The notes under the pieces are model-generated. The model made no database searches. It was given only the letters and a program-made list of their open reading frames with translations, and was not told the DNA's origin. 64,000 nt of DNA from Calonectria ilicicola (taxonomy: Eukaryota > Ascomycota > Sordariomycetes > Hypocreales > Nectriaceae). Shown piece by piece: positions 10,068 through 22,218 of this stretch; position 1 is the first letter of the stretch; each line of letters begins with the position of its first letter. The stretch spans positions 6,572,001 through 6,636,000 of the forward strand of contig CP085828.1 in the NCBI GenBank assembly GCA_020809705.1, given 5' to 3'. Both the position numbers and the translations under genes were made by a program.

Positions 10068-10833
10068 TGGCCAGAGGGGCGATATTAGAAACGTAATAAT
10101 ACAGAAAAATTTACAATTGCGCGCCCATGATCCTTTAAGTCATGATCTCGTCAAATTACCGTCAGCTGAAACTTGGCTAGAGAGCTGGGATCACGCCAAG
10201 GTGCACGTGACATATCCACTGATCACTTACGGGAACATCATCTAACATGCATCACAACAGACACGCTCCTTTTGGCTCTGAATTGATGCGCGTCAAAGAA
10301 CTTGTTAGATTTAAAAACTGTACAATTACGCCCCGGATGCATGAAATCTCATTGAGCACCACTCTCATGCTACCAGCCTATCGTATAATTTCCTACCATC
10401 CCAGGCCGCGTTTAAAAGACAGTAGTAGGTTTCATTTGAGTGATCTGAAGTACAAGGCAAATATATTTCTCCAGCTTTACACCCTTAGACATACCAATCA
10501 TATTTTTTATAGATGCGACTAGGGTGATTCCAAATACTTTTTTGAGATGAAAGTAGGTCGAAGGATAATTACAAACACCCATGCCTGAGATAGATGTCAT
10601 CAGAGGCAGCACAACAGCTACCACCGCTAAGAATGCAGCGCCAGCGGTTACCTCGACCTCTGTTTGAGGCCACCCCTTTCATCACATTGGCTGGCAGTTT
10701 GCCCCACGACACCAATGGAGAGCGCCAGCACTTGCATAACTTCAAGTTGCCTCTTCTCTAAAATACTGCACCGCAAATTTATGAGTCATTACATTTCTTT
10801 CCTACTCAACCAAAAAATTCACCCGAAGCAGCC
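10068..10833. other. Divergent intergenic region
   Basis: About 770 bp of AT-rich sequence between the starts of the coiled-coil membrane protein and the F-box gene. It presumably holds both promoters. No ORF with coding character was seen. Confidence 0.6.
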
Positions 10834-12576
10834 ATGTCACCACAAATCGACCTCTCTGACTCTCCCGCCAGCCCAGGTCCATTTTCCAATCTTCCCACTG
10901 AGATACTCGATATCATTTTCTCTAAGCTGACGAATCGTGACATCAAAAATCTGAGGCTGACCTGCTCATTCCTCCGTGCCTCTGCATCATTACGCCTTGA
11001 CCGTGTCTTTCTTTCCGCGAACCCACGGAACATCGCAGTTCTACGTTCGGTTGCAGAGCATGAACATTTCCGCAAGGGCATCACCGAGATTATTTGGGAT
11101 GACGCTATTCTGAGAACCTATTCAAGACGCCGTTACCACGATTCTTCTTGGTCAGGAGAATATGATTGCCCAGAGTGGTTTAGAGCAGATAGAGAGGAAA
11201 ATCTCCAAGAACTCGAAAATCGCAAGGGTAATGATGCAGACCGGCCAGACCATATTGCCCGTGCAAAGCAATGCGAAAACGAGATGACCATTCGCGACTC
11301 ATGGGAATTCTATAGGGACCTTGTAGACCAACAAGAGTACGCCATGGCCACTGGTGCTGACGAGCAAGCCTTGAAATATGCACTAGATCGCTTTCCATCA
11401 CTCAACAGGATTACGATTACCCCCGCAACACATGGCTTTCTTTTTACGCCCCTCTACGAGACACCCATGATTCGAAGCTTCCCCTATGGCTTTAACTATT
11501 CAATCCCTCGTGGTTGGCCCATGAATACCGGCTGCAACCCATATGAAGCTCCGATCTGGAATGAAGCGAGTGAGCTGGTTAAGGACCAGTGGCGAGGATT
11601 CCGCATCATCACACGTGTCTTGGCAGCTCAGAAGGAGCGTAATGTCCCGGAGCTGGTCATAGACGTTCACGGCCTTGAAACAGGTTTGAACTGTCACATA
11701 TTCAGTCAGCCATGTGCTGAATATAACGACTTTGTCTCCATTCTCGAACGTCCAGGCTTCCGCCGTCTGGACCTTTCCTTGTCCGTCGGCGGTTTACAAC
11801 ATGAAGATTGGGTATCATATCGCAGCGGCTACTTGCGGAAGGCGTTGAGCAAAGCAACTAGCTTGGAGTCTATTACTCTTCATTCTGACATAAGGGAACA
11901 CCAGAGTAATCTAGCTGAAGACCCTAGCGGTGGTGGCGCTATTTCTGACGTTATCCCGTTATGCAATATTTTCCCAATCGAAACTTGGTCATGTCTTCGA
12001 CATTTTGGACTGTCTCGCTTCCTCGTAATTCAAGACGACCTGATTTCGTTCTTATCTGCCTTACCAGGTACCATAAAATCGGTCGAGCTTAGCTTGTTAT
12101 TATTTGCAGACTATAGTGGTAACTACTGGAGTCTTCTTTATGATATACGTGATAAATTGGATTGGAGGGAGCGCGAAACGGATAAAAGACCCAAGATATC
12201 TCTAGCGATTGAAATGCATGATTGGTTTCCTGGAAGATATGTCTGGGTTGATGAGGAAGTTCAATCATTCATCTATGACCATGGGGAAAACCCCTTTAGG
12301 GATGAAAGAGGTACTTACAATGAAATTATGAGAGATTATGGTATTTGGCGGGACGGGTTTGAACCAGCATATGAGCGACCCAATCTGAATACACGAGAGT
12401 TGGCTCGGCTTGGGATAGTTAAAATTAGCGAGTTTGAAAGGAACATTATGGGTCTGGGTTTGACGATGGAGGATATGAGGGGGAATATTGAAGAAGAACG
12501 AGAACTTGTTTTACGGCTTGAACGCGAACAAGCTATGCAAAGCATGCAAGCCACGGACCCGTTGCTAGCTGATTGA
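10834..12576 (+). CDS. F-box domain protein
   Basis: A single-exon 580-aa frame. An F-box lies at about residues 17-58 (FSNLPTEILDIIFSKL, then a Leu-rich helix). It would bind Skp1 and bring substrates to an SCF ubiquitin ligase. The long C-terminal part has no clear LRR or WD pattern, but it contains regularly spaced Leu-rich strands (about 185-420) and ends in a Glu/Arg-rich helix. Large lineage-expanded F-box families of this kind are common in filamentous fungi, and most lack an assigned substrate. The third codon position is less G/C-biased than in the genes to the left. Confidence 0.88.
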   Translation: MSPQIDLSDSPASPGPFSNLPTEILDIIFSKLTNRDIKNLRLTCSFLRASASLRLDRVFLSANPRNIAVLRSVAEHEHFRKGITEIIWDDAILRTYSRRRYHDSSWSGEYDCPEWFRADREENLQELENRKGNDADRPDHIARAKQCENEMTIRDSWEFYRDLVDQQEYAMATGADEQALKYALDRFPSLNRITITPATHGFLFTPLYETPMIRSFPYGFNYSIPRGWPMNTGCNPYEAPIWNEASELVKDQWRGFRIITRVLAAQKERNVPELVIDVHGLETGLNCHIFSQPCAEYNDFVSILERPGFRRLDLSLSVGGLQHEDWVSYRSGYLRKALSKATSLESITLHSDIREHQSNLAEDPSGGGAISDVIPLCNIFPIETWSCLRHFGLSRFLVIQDDLISFLSALPGTIKSVELSLLLFADYSGNYWSLLYDIRDKLDWRERETDKRPKISLAIEMHDWFPGRYVWVDEEVQSFIYDHGENPFRDERGTYNEIMRDYGIWRDGFEPAYERPNLNTRELARLGIVKISEFERNIMGLGLTMEDMRGNIEEERELVLRLEREQAMQSMQATDPLLAD

Positions 12577-12896
12577 TTTCTTATGTACTAATGAATTGCT
12601 GTGCAAACATGAACATCGTGATATTTTGAGATTTAAATCTGAGTTCTTCTTTGGCATTGAAAATGATCAGTGAATTATCACTCTATTTGCGCTCATCCTA
12701 CGTTCTCACAAAGAAAACAGACAAAAAGGTTTCAATAAAACATCCGGATCCCCTAGCGTGTTTATTTCATGCAAAGAGCCTGTTCTCATTAAACTGCCAG
12801 TGACAGTCAAATCTATGATGACTCAAGTTGATATTTAACAACCAGGCATTTCGACGGGTTGCGTGGCCAGATTCTAAGCTACCTTGGCCACCTCCC
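12577..12896. other. Convergent 3' intergenic region
   Basis: AT-rich spacer between the F-box stop and the stop of the five-exon orphan. Only presumed 3' UTRs are present. Confidence 0.55.
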
Positions 12897-13881
12897 TCAT
12901 GGCAGTTTGATAACCCTCTCACCCCGGCGGATCGATTCAGAAGACGTCGGCCTATTTGTCGTTTTCATTTCCTTCCTGTCCTCTCGCCAGGATCGATAGG
13001 TCCTGCCAATAAACTCACTAAGAAGGTAATCATCCTTGATAGGTTCTTCAAAATCTTAAGTATCACGTACGTATTAGCCCGTAATCCCTGTTACAGTTGA
13101 CAATAGATCGAGTCACTTACCAAATAGCTGTTTACTGACACTAGTAATGGCTTCAAAAACTACTCTATTTTCCTTGGCTACACTCAGAGCGAGTTCAAGA
13201 GTCTGAAAAACTCGGTCAAGGTGAGCGTCAGCGGTGGGCCCGTCGCAGAAGAGATTAGCAGGCTCGGCCGTGGAGGGAGACGGGCTACCACTGCCTGGAA
13301 CACTCTCAGCGTAGGCTTGGCGACTAGAATCACTTTCTCTTCAATGCGGTTAGTTAATGTATTTAATTTACCAAGAAGTGGAATGTTATTACTTGACCTC
13401 AAGGTTAGCCTTGTGCATAGTCTCCGTCATATCCTGGATTTTGGAGGACATCTATGATGTTTTGTTAATAAAACTAAGAACAGACGATAGCCGAACTGCG
13501 CTCATACCATATTCAATAGTTTGTGGGTTTCTGCGTCAACAGATGTAACTGACGGCGTCTCGGCGGGGGCGTTGTTCTTTCGAATTTTCTCCATCACCTC
13601 CTGAATTTTGACGGAAATCTATAATAATTTATTAATAAAATTAAGAGCTGACAATGACCGAATCTCTCTCCTACCATTTCTAGATCTTCGTGGATTCCTG
13701 TTTCATTTGGGGCGGTAGGTGTTGGCTGTTCCGTCAGAACGATCCACGGCGAGGACTTCGTCGCGTCGAGTTCAGAGTGAGAAGACTCGCAAGTAGGAGG
13801 ATTATAGCCAGACCCATGGTCAAGTACTTGGTTAGTGTCACTGGCAGACATTTTGTTACCGCAAGGGGGGAAGTCGGTCAT
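12897..13881 (-). CDS. Orphan protein with five exons and a duplicated exon-intron unit
   Basis: I reconstruct five coding exons in order: 13675-13881, 13508-13618, 13393-13451, 13121-13338 and 12897-13054. All junctions keep frame and give 250 aa. Exon 1 starts at an ATG and encodes a Ser/Thr/Pro-rich acidic region. Exons 2 and 3 each begin with a similar helical heptad unit (SVKIQEVMEKIRK versus SSKIQDMTETMHK). Exon 4 is Ser/Pro-rich and then helical. Exon 5 is charged and ends in a basic tail. No membrane segment, signal peptide or known domain was found. Introns 1 and 2 are both 56 nt and about 73% identical, so the region arose by tandem duplication. The weakest points are the GTAATA donor of intron 3 and the distal acceptor of intron 4. 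Confidence 0.55.
13452..13674 (-). repeat. Tandem duplication of intron plus exon start
   Basis: The introns at 13619-13674 and 13452-13507 (minus strand) are both 56 nt and match at 41 of 56 positions by eye without gaps. The first 40-odd bases of the exons that follow also align. The unit was duplicated in tandem inside the orphan gene. Confidence 0.75.
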
Positions 13882-14597
13882 GATGATATGCGTAAAAATT
13901 GTAGGTTTGGAAGCGCGTTCAAAACTTGTGTGCAGGTTTAGAAAGAAAAACAAACATGGACATCCTATGTGAATTTATAGGAGGAGGACGATACTGAACT
14001 GTTTGATTGCTGGCTATCAAACATGATTCACGGCCGTCTAGCTACTACGTTTCTTTGACCCTGACTCATTGTCACGACGAAATCTGAAAGGATGACCAAA
14101 GAAGATTCCATAATTACCACAATAAATTGTCGCGTGAAGCGTGGAGAAGCAAGAAGAGCACGTGAATACGGCTGTAAGTTTCACTAAGAACAAGGAAATG
14201 CCTTGTTCTACGCACACTTCATTGAACAATTTCTACTTTTGAGGTGAACACGGAAAAAAGCCTCAAGAGTGACAAAGAGTGCACATACCCCACGGAACAC
14301 AGTTGCCACCAACTCCGTGATTCAGTGTTGAAGTGCAGGATAGTTATAGTCTACTTATTCGTTCGATTTCATCTTCGATATAAATCTCAAAAATTAAGTG
14401 TATATGACAGGTGTTACTTATTTCGACTGACAAATTCATAAGTTAATTTCCCAACTATCTTTTAGCCAGATCCTTTGTTCATAGATAAAGCTTGGTGCTT
14501 AGGGAATATCTCGGAGGGAGTTCTGGGGCGATATCGACATCACGAAGTTCTTATAAACAGTCTGGTTATTGTTTTCAACACGTTTTCTCACAAATAA
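13882..14597. other. AT-rich intergenic region
   Basis: About 715 bp of AT-rich sequence. It should include the promoter of the minus-strand orphan. The open frame of about 63 codons at 14038-14229 starts at TTG and is not supported. Confidence 0.55.
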
Positions 14598-14999
14598 ATG
14601 TCCTTCAAATGTATAAACCGGCCCAGAGTTGCCGAGGTGGATGAAGGGACACATCATGCCAACTATTTAGATGAAGATGGCAACATGTGGTTTACAGCCA
14701 ATCAACTATCTCGGATATGTTTGACCGCTGGATCGTCTATAGGTATTTTGTAGAAAACGGTATGATTCGCACACTCAAGTTCATAAAAACATTTGAAAAC
14801 GCGATAGTTGTAAGTAGTAAAACGGCATATGCTAATAGTGATCTGTCCACTTATCCAAAATGGTACTGGCCAGATGTTAGCATACCAAACAGACGCAAAC
14901 GGAGGCATTGTGCCGATATGGACACGTAAATACTCAGCAGGCAGCGGAATTAGCCCAGCTGTCTTTGCTCTTGGCTCTGGGGTCTTGGCCAGTTATTGA
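14598..14999 (+). CDS. Doubtful two-exon hypothetical protein (101 aa)
   Basis: An ATG frame at 14598-14742 joins in frame to 14839-14999 if the GTATTT donor and a TAG acceptor are used, giving 101 aa. Exon 2 is rich in Gly/Ala/Ser and aromatic residues (for example AYQTDANGG and VPIWTR) and looks protein-like, as does DEDGNMWF in exon 1. A TTATAAA element lies upstream. Against it, the acceptor coincides with the only branch-like CTAAT, the locus is AT-rich, and I recognise no family. It may be a relic of a larger gene. Confidence 0.25.
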
Positions 15000-15272
15000 G
15001 ATGTCAAACAAGATCTTCCCAGCTGTGCAATGAACTGAGCAAGAATATCATAGTGAGTTGTTCGCATTCGGTTTCACATGAAAGGATGATCAATGTGATC
15101 GGGTGTGTTATTAGATCAATCTGCCCGTTGTAATACATACCTCCAAGCGCATCCAAGTAATCCTTACCAAAACACACAAGAGATTCGTAAACCTTCTGCC
15201 CCAAGCCTTTGTATCAGTAAATGACAAGTCACTCATTATTCAAAGCTCATTTTGATATGATCTTATCAAAAT

Positions 15273-16626
15273 TTAGACGGTCTTTTCCCAGAATTCTTTC
15301 ACAAAATCCTCAACATCTTTCCACAAAACTTCGGGCAACTCGAGAGCCGCAAAATGGCCGCCCTATAAAGAAATTCCAAGTTAGCATCAAGCTCTGAAAA
15401 AGTCCAAGAGGGTACTGAAGGCTTACCTTTTCATGCTTTCTATACCAGTGAATCTTTCCGGTATGATCAATCCACGCCTTTGGCGGGTTCGCGAGCTCCT
15501 TCTTGAACCATGAGTAGCCCATTGGCACATTCACATCTTTCCAACCAGCTGTAAATGACCCGTATGGGTCTAAAGCATAGCGGTGATGAAAGATTGAGGC
15601 AGGATAGCAGCCCGAAAACCAGTAAATGGACAAATTCGTCAGAATCAGATCCATATCCGGCGTCTCATCAGTCCAGGCAATCATCTTCTCGCCGATCCAA
15701 GCCAGCAATGACACCGGATTGCTCCCAACTATATAACCCGCTGTCGCAGGTCGAGTGCCATCGAGCTGAATGAAGGCATTTCCAGTCTTCAGGAACTGTT
15801 GGATATTCACAAGCGACGCTACTTCGTCAGGAGTGTATTTTCCCGCCTTGATGTCCGCCTCCACGTCAACGCCTGGTGGGGGAGGAATGCCCAACATGTT
15901 CACATGAACGAGCTTGCAGGCTGGGTCAATGCTAGCGATTATTGTTGCTGTAATTGATCCCAGATCACCGCCTTGGACCACATAGCCCGACTGGGCGAAC
16001 CCCAAAGCGTGCATCATCTTTGAGACAAGGTGTGCATTGCTGATATGGTTGAAATCCTCATCCATTGGAAGCGGATCGGAGAATCCGTATCCAACGTGGT
16101 GAGGGACAATAATATGGTAGGGGAAAGACTCAGGCCCTGTAGATTCGTATTGCGCACGCAGTTTCAGAAGCAGTGGCAGGAACTCGACGATAGAGCCTGG
16201 CCAGCCATGGAGGAGCAGGATCGGAATTGCGGACGGGTTGGAGGAGAACAAGCCAAAGAATTGAATGTCATAAGGCTTGTAATCCTCGGTAACAGTGATC
16301 TTGTACTGGGGGAAAGAATTGAGAGTGGATTCCCATTTTCTCCTACATAGTTGTATTAGTTTATGAACAAGAAAATGAAGCGCATTGAGTACTTACCAGT
16401 CATACTCATTCTCCCAGTACTTTGCCATTTGGACAAGCTGGTCGCGCGGCATGCCATAGGCGCCATCTTTACGCGAGTTTGCCCAATTCGGGGGTGCGAT
16501 GGTCGAGTGTTTCAGAAGCAGCTTGAGCCGCTCAATCTCGGCATCCGGGACGGCGATGGTGTAAGGCCTGAGGTTCGCCTCCTCGGCGACAGGGTGGGGA
16601 AGCTTTCCAAAGGGAATCGAGGCCAT
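15273..16626 (-). CDS. Epoxide hydrolase (alpha/beta hydrolase with EHN domain)
   Basis: Three exons (16397-16626, 15427-16342, 15273-15362) give 411 aa. It should add water to epoxides, forming diols. The N-terminal EHN-type lid region spans about 5-110. HGWP at 122-125 forms the oxyanion hole. The nucleophile Asp203 lies in QGGDLGS. The catalytic His385 lies in GGHFAALE at the start of the last exon. Tyrosines typical of the cap are present in the middle third. There is no signal peptide, so the enzyme is probably cytosolic or peripherally membrane-bound like microsomal-type epoxide hydrolases. Detoxification or lipid and secondary-metabolite turnover are plausible roles; the substrate is unknown. 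Confidence 0.92.
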
Positions 16627-17502
16627 CTTGATGAGCTATGCCAATATGGGCCTTGGGTATGGAGATAATCGGTGGCAATATCAGGATCTGGAGGTGTATA
16701 TTTAAGTCATGTCGGATAAATAGGCAACCAGTACCCCGCTGTCAGCCTGATGTTTTCCATCATTTCTATTCGCTTCTTTTTCTTTTCTTTTACCTTCTAT
16801 TAATTCTTCTACATTCCAGTGCATTCTTTTTAATTCACTTTTTATCCCACATTTATTTCCGTCCCTGGGATTCGCTAATCCAAGGGGCTGTGGCGTAAAA
16901 GCTCTATTCAGTCAATTTCAGCCCAAACAAGCATTTCTCCCAGCGGCCCATGTTCCCAATACTTGAGATTTCTCGCTAGATATTGCTAATTAGCATGTAC
17001 CAGTACTAAATGCGAGTTGCGCCCGTAAAAACACGCTGTGATGCTCGTCTGGGCCATTCGCGTACGGTTGCTGGATGCCGATCCATGCACTCAAACGAGG
17101 CTAATGTGAGACAACCGTCAGCTCATGAATCAGGCTAGAATGAGAAAGAAGACCAAAGAAGAGGAATCTGCAGAACAAGGGGTTTGTCTGTGGATTGCAG
17201 TGATTCAAGAATTGCGTAATGTACGCAATTTGAGACAATAGCATGAGTCGAAATGGCACATCAATGATACATAATGATCATATACACACGGGCGGGGTAG
17301 CAGCAATTTATGCAAACAACACTGAACAAATTTACCTGTCATGATTTAACATTCAAGTCACTGGCGGTAGTCAAAAAGATGATTAAATGGGTAGAAATTT
17401 TTGCGAAATCATACGCCATTACGGCGAATTGAGCCCTATATACTATTGTAGCTATCATGCGGGATATCCTTCTATATGCCATGCAAATAAAAATCATGCG
17501 TT
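16627..17502. other. Intergenic region upstream of epoxide hydrolase
   Basis: About 875 bp holding the epoxide hydrolase promoter (on the minus strand a TTAAATATA-like element and pyrimidine/purine tracts) and the 3' flank of the antiporter gene. No further gene was seen. Confidence 0.55.
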
Positions 17503-20442
17503 TTACCTGGTCTCCTTACCCTTTCGTCCAGGTCGTGTCGAGTCTGCAAACGTAATGCCCCTTCTTGCTGGGGGCACTCTCTCATCTCCTTCATCATCAC
17601 TATCATCACCGCTACCATCACCATCTATACCGAGGGCAGCTTGCCGTCGCTTTCGCTCTGCGGGGGTTTCACTTGTGTCGGCCTCGTCGGCCTGGTCACC
17701 AAGGGCAGCAAGACGTCGCTTGCGCTCAACTGCAGTCTCTGGCTGTTCCAATGAGGGCTGGTTCCTCAATTTTCCTGCTGGGATGCGCGAAGGCGAAATG
17801 GATTCCGAGCTTCGCGCCGCGGAAGGAGGGCGCTGTCTGCCTCGAGGGGGGTCATCATCCTTCACAGGATGTTTGGCCTTGAGACTTTGAACAGGAGGGT
17901 CTTGCGTAGCAATTCGCTTGACAGCTGGGGGGGCGTTGGATTGATCAACGACTTCCTTTCGCGTCCTCGAATCCAACTTTTGCACCTCACGAATAAAGTC
18001 TTCCTTTGTCATGCGCTGACCAACACCGCCGATTGTGAATCGAATGTGGAGATCATCAGCAGCCTGCTCCTCAGCAGCAACGGCAACACTGGCCCTGCGT
18101 CGGCCGGTCCAAGACCTGACCGGAGGCTTTGGTTCACCTGATGCCTCGCCCTGTTCAGTTGTGGCCTCGGGTGATTTCGCTGCAGGGCGGGCCAAGCTGC
18201 TCAGACCCATGTACTTGAGACTGGAGTTAATCAAGTCATTGGAACCCTCTCCAGCTTCTCCCTTTCCAGTTGGTAATTCGTAGGTCTTCACGACCTCACC
18301 ATCCTCATCTTCAACAATAATCTAGAAATGTTAGCTTAACGGTGTGGAGAACGTGAGGGGTAGACATACCGTATTTCCGAATTGATAAGCTCGAGCCGGC
18401 TCATGCTTGCGCTCACCCTTGCCCTTCTCCTTACGTTTCTCAACTTCACCATTGTAAACCTCGCTCACCTTCTTACGGAATCCACCCAGGCTCCAGAAAT
18501 TGCCTGCGTCAGCCTTGGATCCACCAGCAACCACAGGTGTTGGGAGCTGCTCATCCGATGCGCGAGGAGCCGGCTGGACGTCAATAACTTCGCCATCCTC
18601 GTTTTCGAATACCATGTTATCGCCTTCATCATAAACCGTAACACGTCGTGGGGTTGCTCGGCCACTGCTCTCGGCGGGGCTCTCACCAGGGCTATCTGAC
18701 TCAACCTTTTCGCGGTCTCTCTGCTCAGGTGCCAACGTCGAATCGGTGTTATCGCGCGACGGTGAAACGTCCTTCTCATCAACCTCACTAGGCTGTTCAG
18801 ATGCATTCTGGCGCTGAGGGAAAATAGCAGATTGCGTGATGGGGCCTCCAGGTCCAAGTCCATCATCCCACTTCTTGCTCTTGCGCTTTCTGCCCATAAT
18901 GGACGAAGCTCGGCTTCCAGCACCATTGTCATCCTCCTTTTGCCGACGCAGGAAGCCAGGTGCCAATACGCCACCAGGGAAAGCCGGGCTCTTAAGATCC
19001 TCGAATGAGGTCTCGGACATTCTAGCCTGTGAGCGAGACTGCGAAGAGATTCTGGGCAATCTGTTCATCCATGTAGGGCCGTCTTCAGGTGCAGCAGTGT
19101 ATGACATGGTGAGAGTCAAGGTGTTGATACGCTTACCGAGGGTAAATACAGCAACGGAGGAACCATGAACCAGAATCGACGATACGACAAGGAATGATAC
19201 TATAGGCCATACAAGATACATTAAGGTGTAATGCTCAGCATCAGGGCCTGGCATCTCTTCCATGGGAACTGGTTCATGGTGCTGAAGTTCGGCTCGCGCA
19301 AGCATGGCGACAAAGACTGCGCCGACACCAATTGGGCCAAAATGGCCGGCAAACAGTGCCTCTCGCCAGGTTTTTATGTCAGGTATCATGGGTTTTAGGG
19401 CCATCATAATAGGAATGCGTCGGAAGAAAATGACAAAGACAGCAATAACAACCAAGCGCCAGGCCTGAAGACCCTCGACGCCATTGTTGAACTGCTCCCA
19501 GGGAATAATAGTGCCAAAATAGACAAAGTACGCCAAATTCAGCAGCAAATCAATAACGTTGGAGACGTGCGACTCTTCGGTTCTTTCACTGAACCAACCG
19601 TCGTTGGAGAAGCCCACACCTGCGGCGAACCCCACTAGCAAGTCGTCCATGCCCAGGATACTTCCGGACCCAGCGCAAAAGAGGGCAACGACGAAGTAGA
19701 ACACGAGGAAACTCTCTCGATCAATCAAATCATGCTTTTCGGCATACTTGATGCCGTGGCGCGCAATGTAGCCAATACAGAAACCATAGACAGCACCAAA
19801 GATACACTCGTAGAGCACAACGTAGACAACAAAATAGAAGCTAACATCGCCCGCATTGCGGTTGTACTGGATGAGGTACAGGGAGAGGTAAATGAAGGGG
19901 AAAGCCATGCCGTCGTTGCAGCCAGACTCGGCGGAAAGCAAATCTCGAAGATGCTTGGGGACTCGCTTAGCGAATTTACCCTTACCGACGACGGACGAGG
20001 CTAGGACAGGGTCGGTGGCAGTTACACAGGCAGCGACAACCAAGCTCTCAAGCCAGTTCAGAGACGGAATCATCCACCAGACAAATAAACTGACAATGAG
20101 CCAGCCAAATGTCATGACGGGCACGAGCAAGTACACAACAGAGCGCCAATGCTTTTCCATGTAAAATTTAGGCAATTCGACACCGACGGCAAAACATTGT
20201 ACGACGAGGACAATTCGGGAGAATTCGACAGTAATGATGTCGGTGCTACCCCATTCCAGGGGATTGATCAGGTTGGCGGCATGAGGTCCGAAGATGACGC
20301 CGCACAGGGTCGCGACAGTGGCTTCACCAATGTACATGCGCTCCTTGATGACGGAGGAGCACAGCATGAACAGCGAGGTGAAGCCGCCGAGGATGATGTA
20401 CACCAAGTGCGGCTTGGTGACGTCGAGGTGGTTCCAGGCCAT
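17503..20442 (-). CDS. NHA1: Plasma-membrane Na+(K+)/H+ antiporter, Nha1/Sod2 type
   Basis: Two exons (18370-20442 and 17503-18321) give 963 aa, close to yeast Nha1. It should export Na+ or K+ in exchange for protons and so set salt tolerance and cytosolic pH. About 12 transmembrane helices occupy residues 10-435. The ion-binding block ATDPVLASS and the ESGCNDG motif of fungal CPA1/CPA2 antiporters are both intact. The long cytosolic tail is Ser/Glu/Arg-rich, as expected of a regulatory domain carrying phosphorylation sites. The intron has a GTATGT donor and CTAAC branch. The second exon ends in a basic tail. A 4.3-kb gene-free region lies upstream. The symbol is by analogy with yeast. Confidence 0.94.
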
Positions 20443-21305
20443 GATGGGCGATTATTGGGTCAGGGTTCCGCGGTTCGGCTCTATTGTCGGTTTCGCATCC
20501 GTTTTCGCAGGTTTGCGCAGTCGGGAACGGCTTCGGGCAGGTTTCGGAGTCGGCACGGGCAAGACGGCGCAGGCGTGATAGGCGCTCAATCGAGGTCGTA
20601 CCGAGGAACACCGGGCCAGCCAGGAATCCCAAAGTGAAGTCAAGCGAGCGAGATCGCCAAGACGGAAGGAAAGAAAAAAAAAAGAAAGAGAGCGCGCGAT
20701 CCGACGGTCTCTTTTTTTTTTTCCTTGTTGGCGAGAGAGCAGAGCTTAGTGCTAAACTGGCACCGGCTACCACTTATGACGACACAGGGCGCGCGCACCG
20801 CTTTGGGTCAAGACAGCAACCGCCACGCACGCGCCACAACGCTCAGGCTGATAAGCAAAAGCAGAACAAGCCCGGCTGCAAACTCTCAAAGGTCCCCTCC
20901 TCGTGTGGCGGCAGGAATTGGCACGAAATAAACAAGTTCTGGACCTTCTGGAGGCTCAAAAGAAAAAAAAACACGGAAACACGGGATCGGCACCAAGGAA
21001 GGGAAAGGGCTGCGCCCCGGGGGTGATTCAATCTTTTAAACCAAAGCTCTCTCGCTGCTCTGAGAGGCCGGCGTCCTCGCTATCGCCGCTCGCCAGGTTT
21101 TTTTATGGCGACCGGGGGCCCCCGGCGGGCGCGGATGTGCCAAGGAGGCTAAGTGGGGAGTCGCGGGGCCACGGTTGCAGCGCTGCTTTTAGTGGTGGCT
21201 TGGCTGCGCTCCCAGCGGGTGCCGACACCTTTTGGTCTTTTCTGGAGCTGCGTCTCAGTGGGCGATGGCGCCCCAGAGCTCCAGCGGAGGCGACTGTCGA
21301 ATAGA

Positions 21306-21337
21306 GCAACCCCCCCAGCACTACTGCTGGGGGTTGC
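21306..21337. repeat. Strong GC-rich hairpin (inverted repeat)
   Basis: The arms 21306-21320 (GCAAC, seven C, AGCA with overlap) and 21325-21337 are complementary over 13 bp apart from two extra C in the left arm. The loop is CTAC. It sits in the middle of the long gene-free region, with no adjacent stop codon that would make it an obvious 3'-end signal. Confidence 0.7.
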
Positions 21338-22191
21338 GTATCTGCGTCGTCGGCAGCTAGCATGGAGGGGCCCTGAAGTTGAAGTCTTGGAATCGGATCA
21401 CGATGGAATATTCCCTGTATTTTATGACTCTTGTCCCAACGGACGCCAAGGCGATAAAACTGGATAGACTTTCCGAGGTTAACGGATGTGTATCCCAGAC
21501 ACATACACAAAAAAGAACGAGAAAAATAATAATCCAGGTGACGGGAACGCCTCTCCGAGACAAGCGACACCGCCTATCAGACATAGTCGAGACAAGACGC
21601 TTGCCGGGAACCATCTGCAGTCCCTCGCGTGTCTTGCGGGCTATTCCGGGGACTTCGAATCTGAGATTTCGCCAATTGAAGTCTCGGCACCATGGTCAAA
21701 CGGCTCAGGTGCTGGTCTGGAGCTGTTGATGTATGCTACAGGCTAGATCGGGGGCTGTAATCTAAATGGAATATGGGGCACCGGAGCTGCCAAGTATGCT
21801 TAGCAACGGCATACATGCCAGAGACAAAAATGTTCTTTTCTTTTTTTTTCTCTCTTCTTTCTGTGTCACAGCACACCAAATTACGCGGTGCTGCCCTTGG
21901 TTGGATCTCATCTAATCTCATCTTACATGTGCATCCATCCTCAACGAAAAAAAAGGGATATTACAGTGTTTCCCACACCCTGCTCGCGCATGCCGTCAAA
22001 AAGCAAAACAGGCATCACACGGTCCTCACGGTCCCAAGAATACGGCACCTGTGCCGAAGGCGTCTTAAAGCAGCGAGGGCCATGCCAACCCTCCACTCCT
22101 GGCACACGCTTTGTAAGTACACGACAATACGCAACCTCCCTCTCCTCCCCCCCCAATGGATGGGTCCTCCATACGCGCAACCGCACGGCAC

Positions 22192-22218
22192 CACACACAC
22201 ACACGCACACGCACGCAC
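22192..22218. repeat. CA microsatellite
   Basis: An imperfect (CA)n run interrupted by CG steps, about 27 bp long, in the gene-free region. Confidence 0.8.

Noticed and set aside
14038..14229. 63-codon frame resembling a small secreted protein
   Set aside because: It starts at TTG; the nearby ATG on that strand reaches a stop after four codons.
18465..18974. 169-codon frame nested in the antiporter gene
   Set aside because: It is a shadow of the antiporter frame on the same strand; the antiporter frame has clear transporter motifs and conserved order.
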